NCBI RefSeq assembly: GCF_000243335.1
Contig: NZ_JH597773.1
Span: 2,944,156-3,008,155 of the forward strand
DNA length: 64,000 nt
Reading direction: 5' to 3'
Source of the DNA: Leptonema illini DSM 21528
GTDB taxonomy: Bacteria > Spirochaetota > Leptospiria > Leptospirales > Leptonemataceae
Under the pieces are notes generated by a model. It had not been told where the DNA came from and did no database searches. It saw only the letters and a list, made by a program, of their open reading frames with translations. Both the position numbers and the translations under genes were made by a program. This document shows, one piece after another, positions 63,651-64,000 of the stretch. The first letter of the stretch is position 1, and the number at the start of each line of letters is the position of its first letter.

Positions 63651-63699
63651 GCCTTCTGATCGGACTTGCCTGCCTGCCCCCCCGAAAGAAATCCTGCTC

Positions 63700-64000
63700 A
63701 TGCATCATCCTACAGCCATCATTCATCCCGGAGCGAAGATCGCCGACGGGGTGAAAATCGGCGCCTACACGATCATTGCCGACGATGTGGAAATCGGCGA
63801 AGGTACGGAAATCGGTAATCATGTAAACATCCACAGCGGCGTTCGCCTCGGTAAAGGAAACGTCGTCTGCGCCGGCGCCCATCTCGGCGGAGATCCGCAG
63901 GATCTTGGATTCGATCGCTCGGTGCGCACGTTTACGATCATCGGCGATAACAACACGTTTCGCGAGAACACGAACATCCACCGCGGCTCGCTTCCGGAAC
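63700..64000 (+). CDS. lpxA: UDP-N-acetylglucosamine acyltransferase, N-terminal part
   Basis: 100 codons seen before the right edge. [20 protein letters not shown] begins the left-handed beta-helix of hexapeptide repeats, and [10 protein letters not shown] and [12 protein letters not shown] are characteristic of LpxA. It catalyses the first step of lipid A synthesis, so the organism makes lipopolysaccharide. It is divergent from tatD, with start codons close together; its ribosome site is weak. Confidence 0.9.
   Translation, partial: MHHPTAIIHPGAKIADGVKIGAYTIIADDVEIGEGTEIGNHVNIHSGVRLGKGNVVCAGAHLGGDPQDLGFDRSVRTFTIIGDNNTFRENTNIHRGSLPE

Noticed and set aside
1..64000. tRNA, rRNA, CRISPR, IS elements, prophage genes
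   Set aside because: Looked for on both strands; no convincing cloverleaf, conserved rRNA stretch, repeat-spacer array, transposase or phage gene was seen.

Overview
This 64 kb window looks like chromosome of a diderm spirochete of the family Leptospiraceae. Leptonema is my best guess, because base composition is moderately GC-rich and unlike AT-rich Leptospira; the genus is an inference. Evidence: lpxA (lipid A synthesis) at the right edge, many lipobox proteins, a LruC/DUF4842-type lipoprotein, a DUF1554 lipoprotein (a family best known from Leptospira), several class III nucleotide cyclases on unusual membrane sensors, a FecR/FN3/cyclase operon and a GerMN-like protein. I found no rRNA, tRNA, CRISPR array, prophage, transposase or replication origin.

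Layout. 1-13.7 kb: end of a Cache-domain sensor, a HAD phosphatase, an envelope-anchored penicillin-acylase-family hydrolase, a DUF1549/DUF1553 + DUF1501 pair of planctomycete type, a YceK-like lipoprotein, a divergent SDR/TetR pair with a perfect operator palindrome (the TetR gene overlaps an alpha-amylase gene), a DoxX protein and a PilZ-methyltransferase resembling 3-hydroxypalmitate methyl ester synthases. 14-28 kb: signalling (MCP, FmdB/DUF2892/IMPase, cyclase-FecR-FN3 operon, NarL-type two-component pair, second cyclase) and lipoproteins. 28-37 kb: a PlsC-like acyltransferase, an enhancer-binding protein and, divergent from it, a five-gene cluster (TauE/SafE transporter, ThDP enzyme, BASS transporter, epimerase, SDR) preceded by a consensus sigma-54 promoter and upstream palindromes. 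37-45 kb: a decayed PHB-depolymerase-like gene, a three-lipoprotein operon, a histidine kinase, a prohibitin-like protein, then an AcoR-like activator divergent from an aldehyde dehydrogenase/DUF779 pair, again with a sigma-54 promoter and palindromic upstream sites. 45-64 kb: FAH hydrolase, a frameshifted hybrid histidine kinase, asd, CPBP protease, GMC oxidoreductase, coiled-coil repeat protein, DODA-type dioxygenase, EEP nuclease/phosphatase, CsgG-like protein, DoxX/cytochrome pair, YaaR, a second, apparently cytosolic penicillin acylase, a secreted unknown, a degenerate SDR, a structured intergenic repeat, an OmpA-like lipoprotein, TatD and the start of lpxA.

The strongest new biology is the pair of sigma-54 modules. 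Each has an activator gene divergent from its likely target, palindromes in the intergenic region and a -24/-12 promoter. One drives a metabolic cluster I cannot match to a known pathway; the other drives an aldehyde dehydrogenase with two intrinsic terminators before DUF779. Other points worth checking are the PilZ-methyltransferase, the frameshifted kinase, the PHB depolymerase relic and the structured element near 61.85 kb. All functions are read from sequence motifs without database searches.
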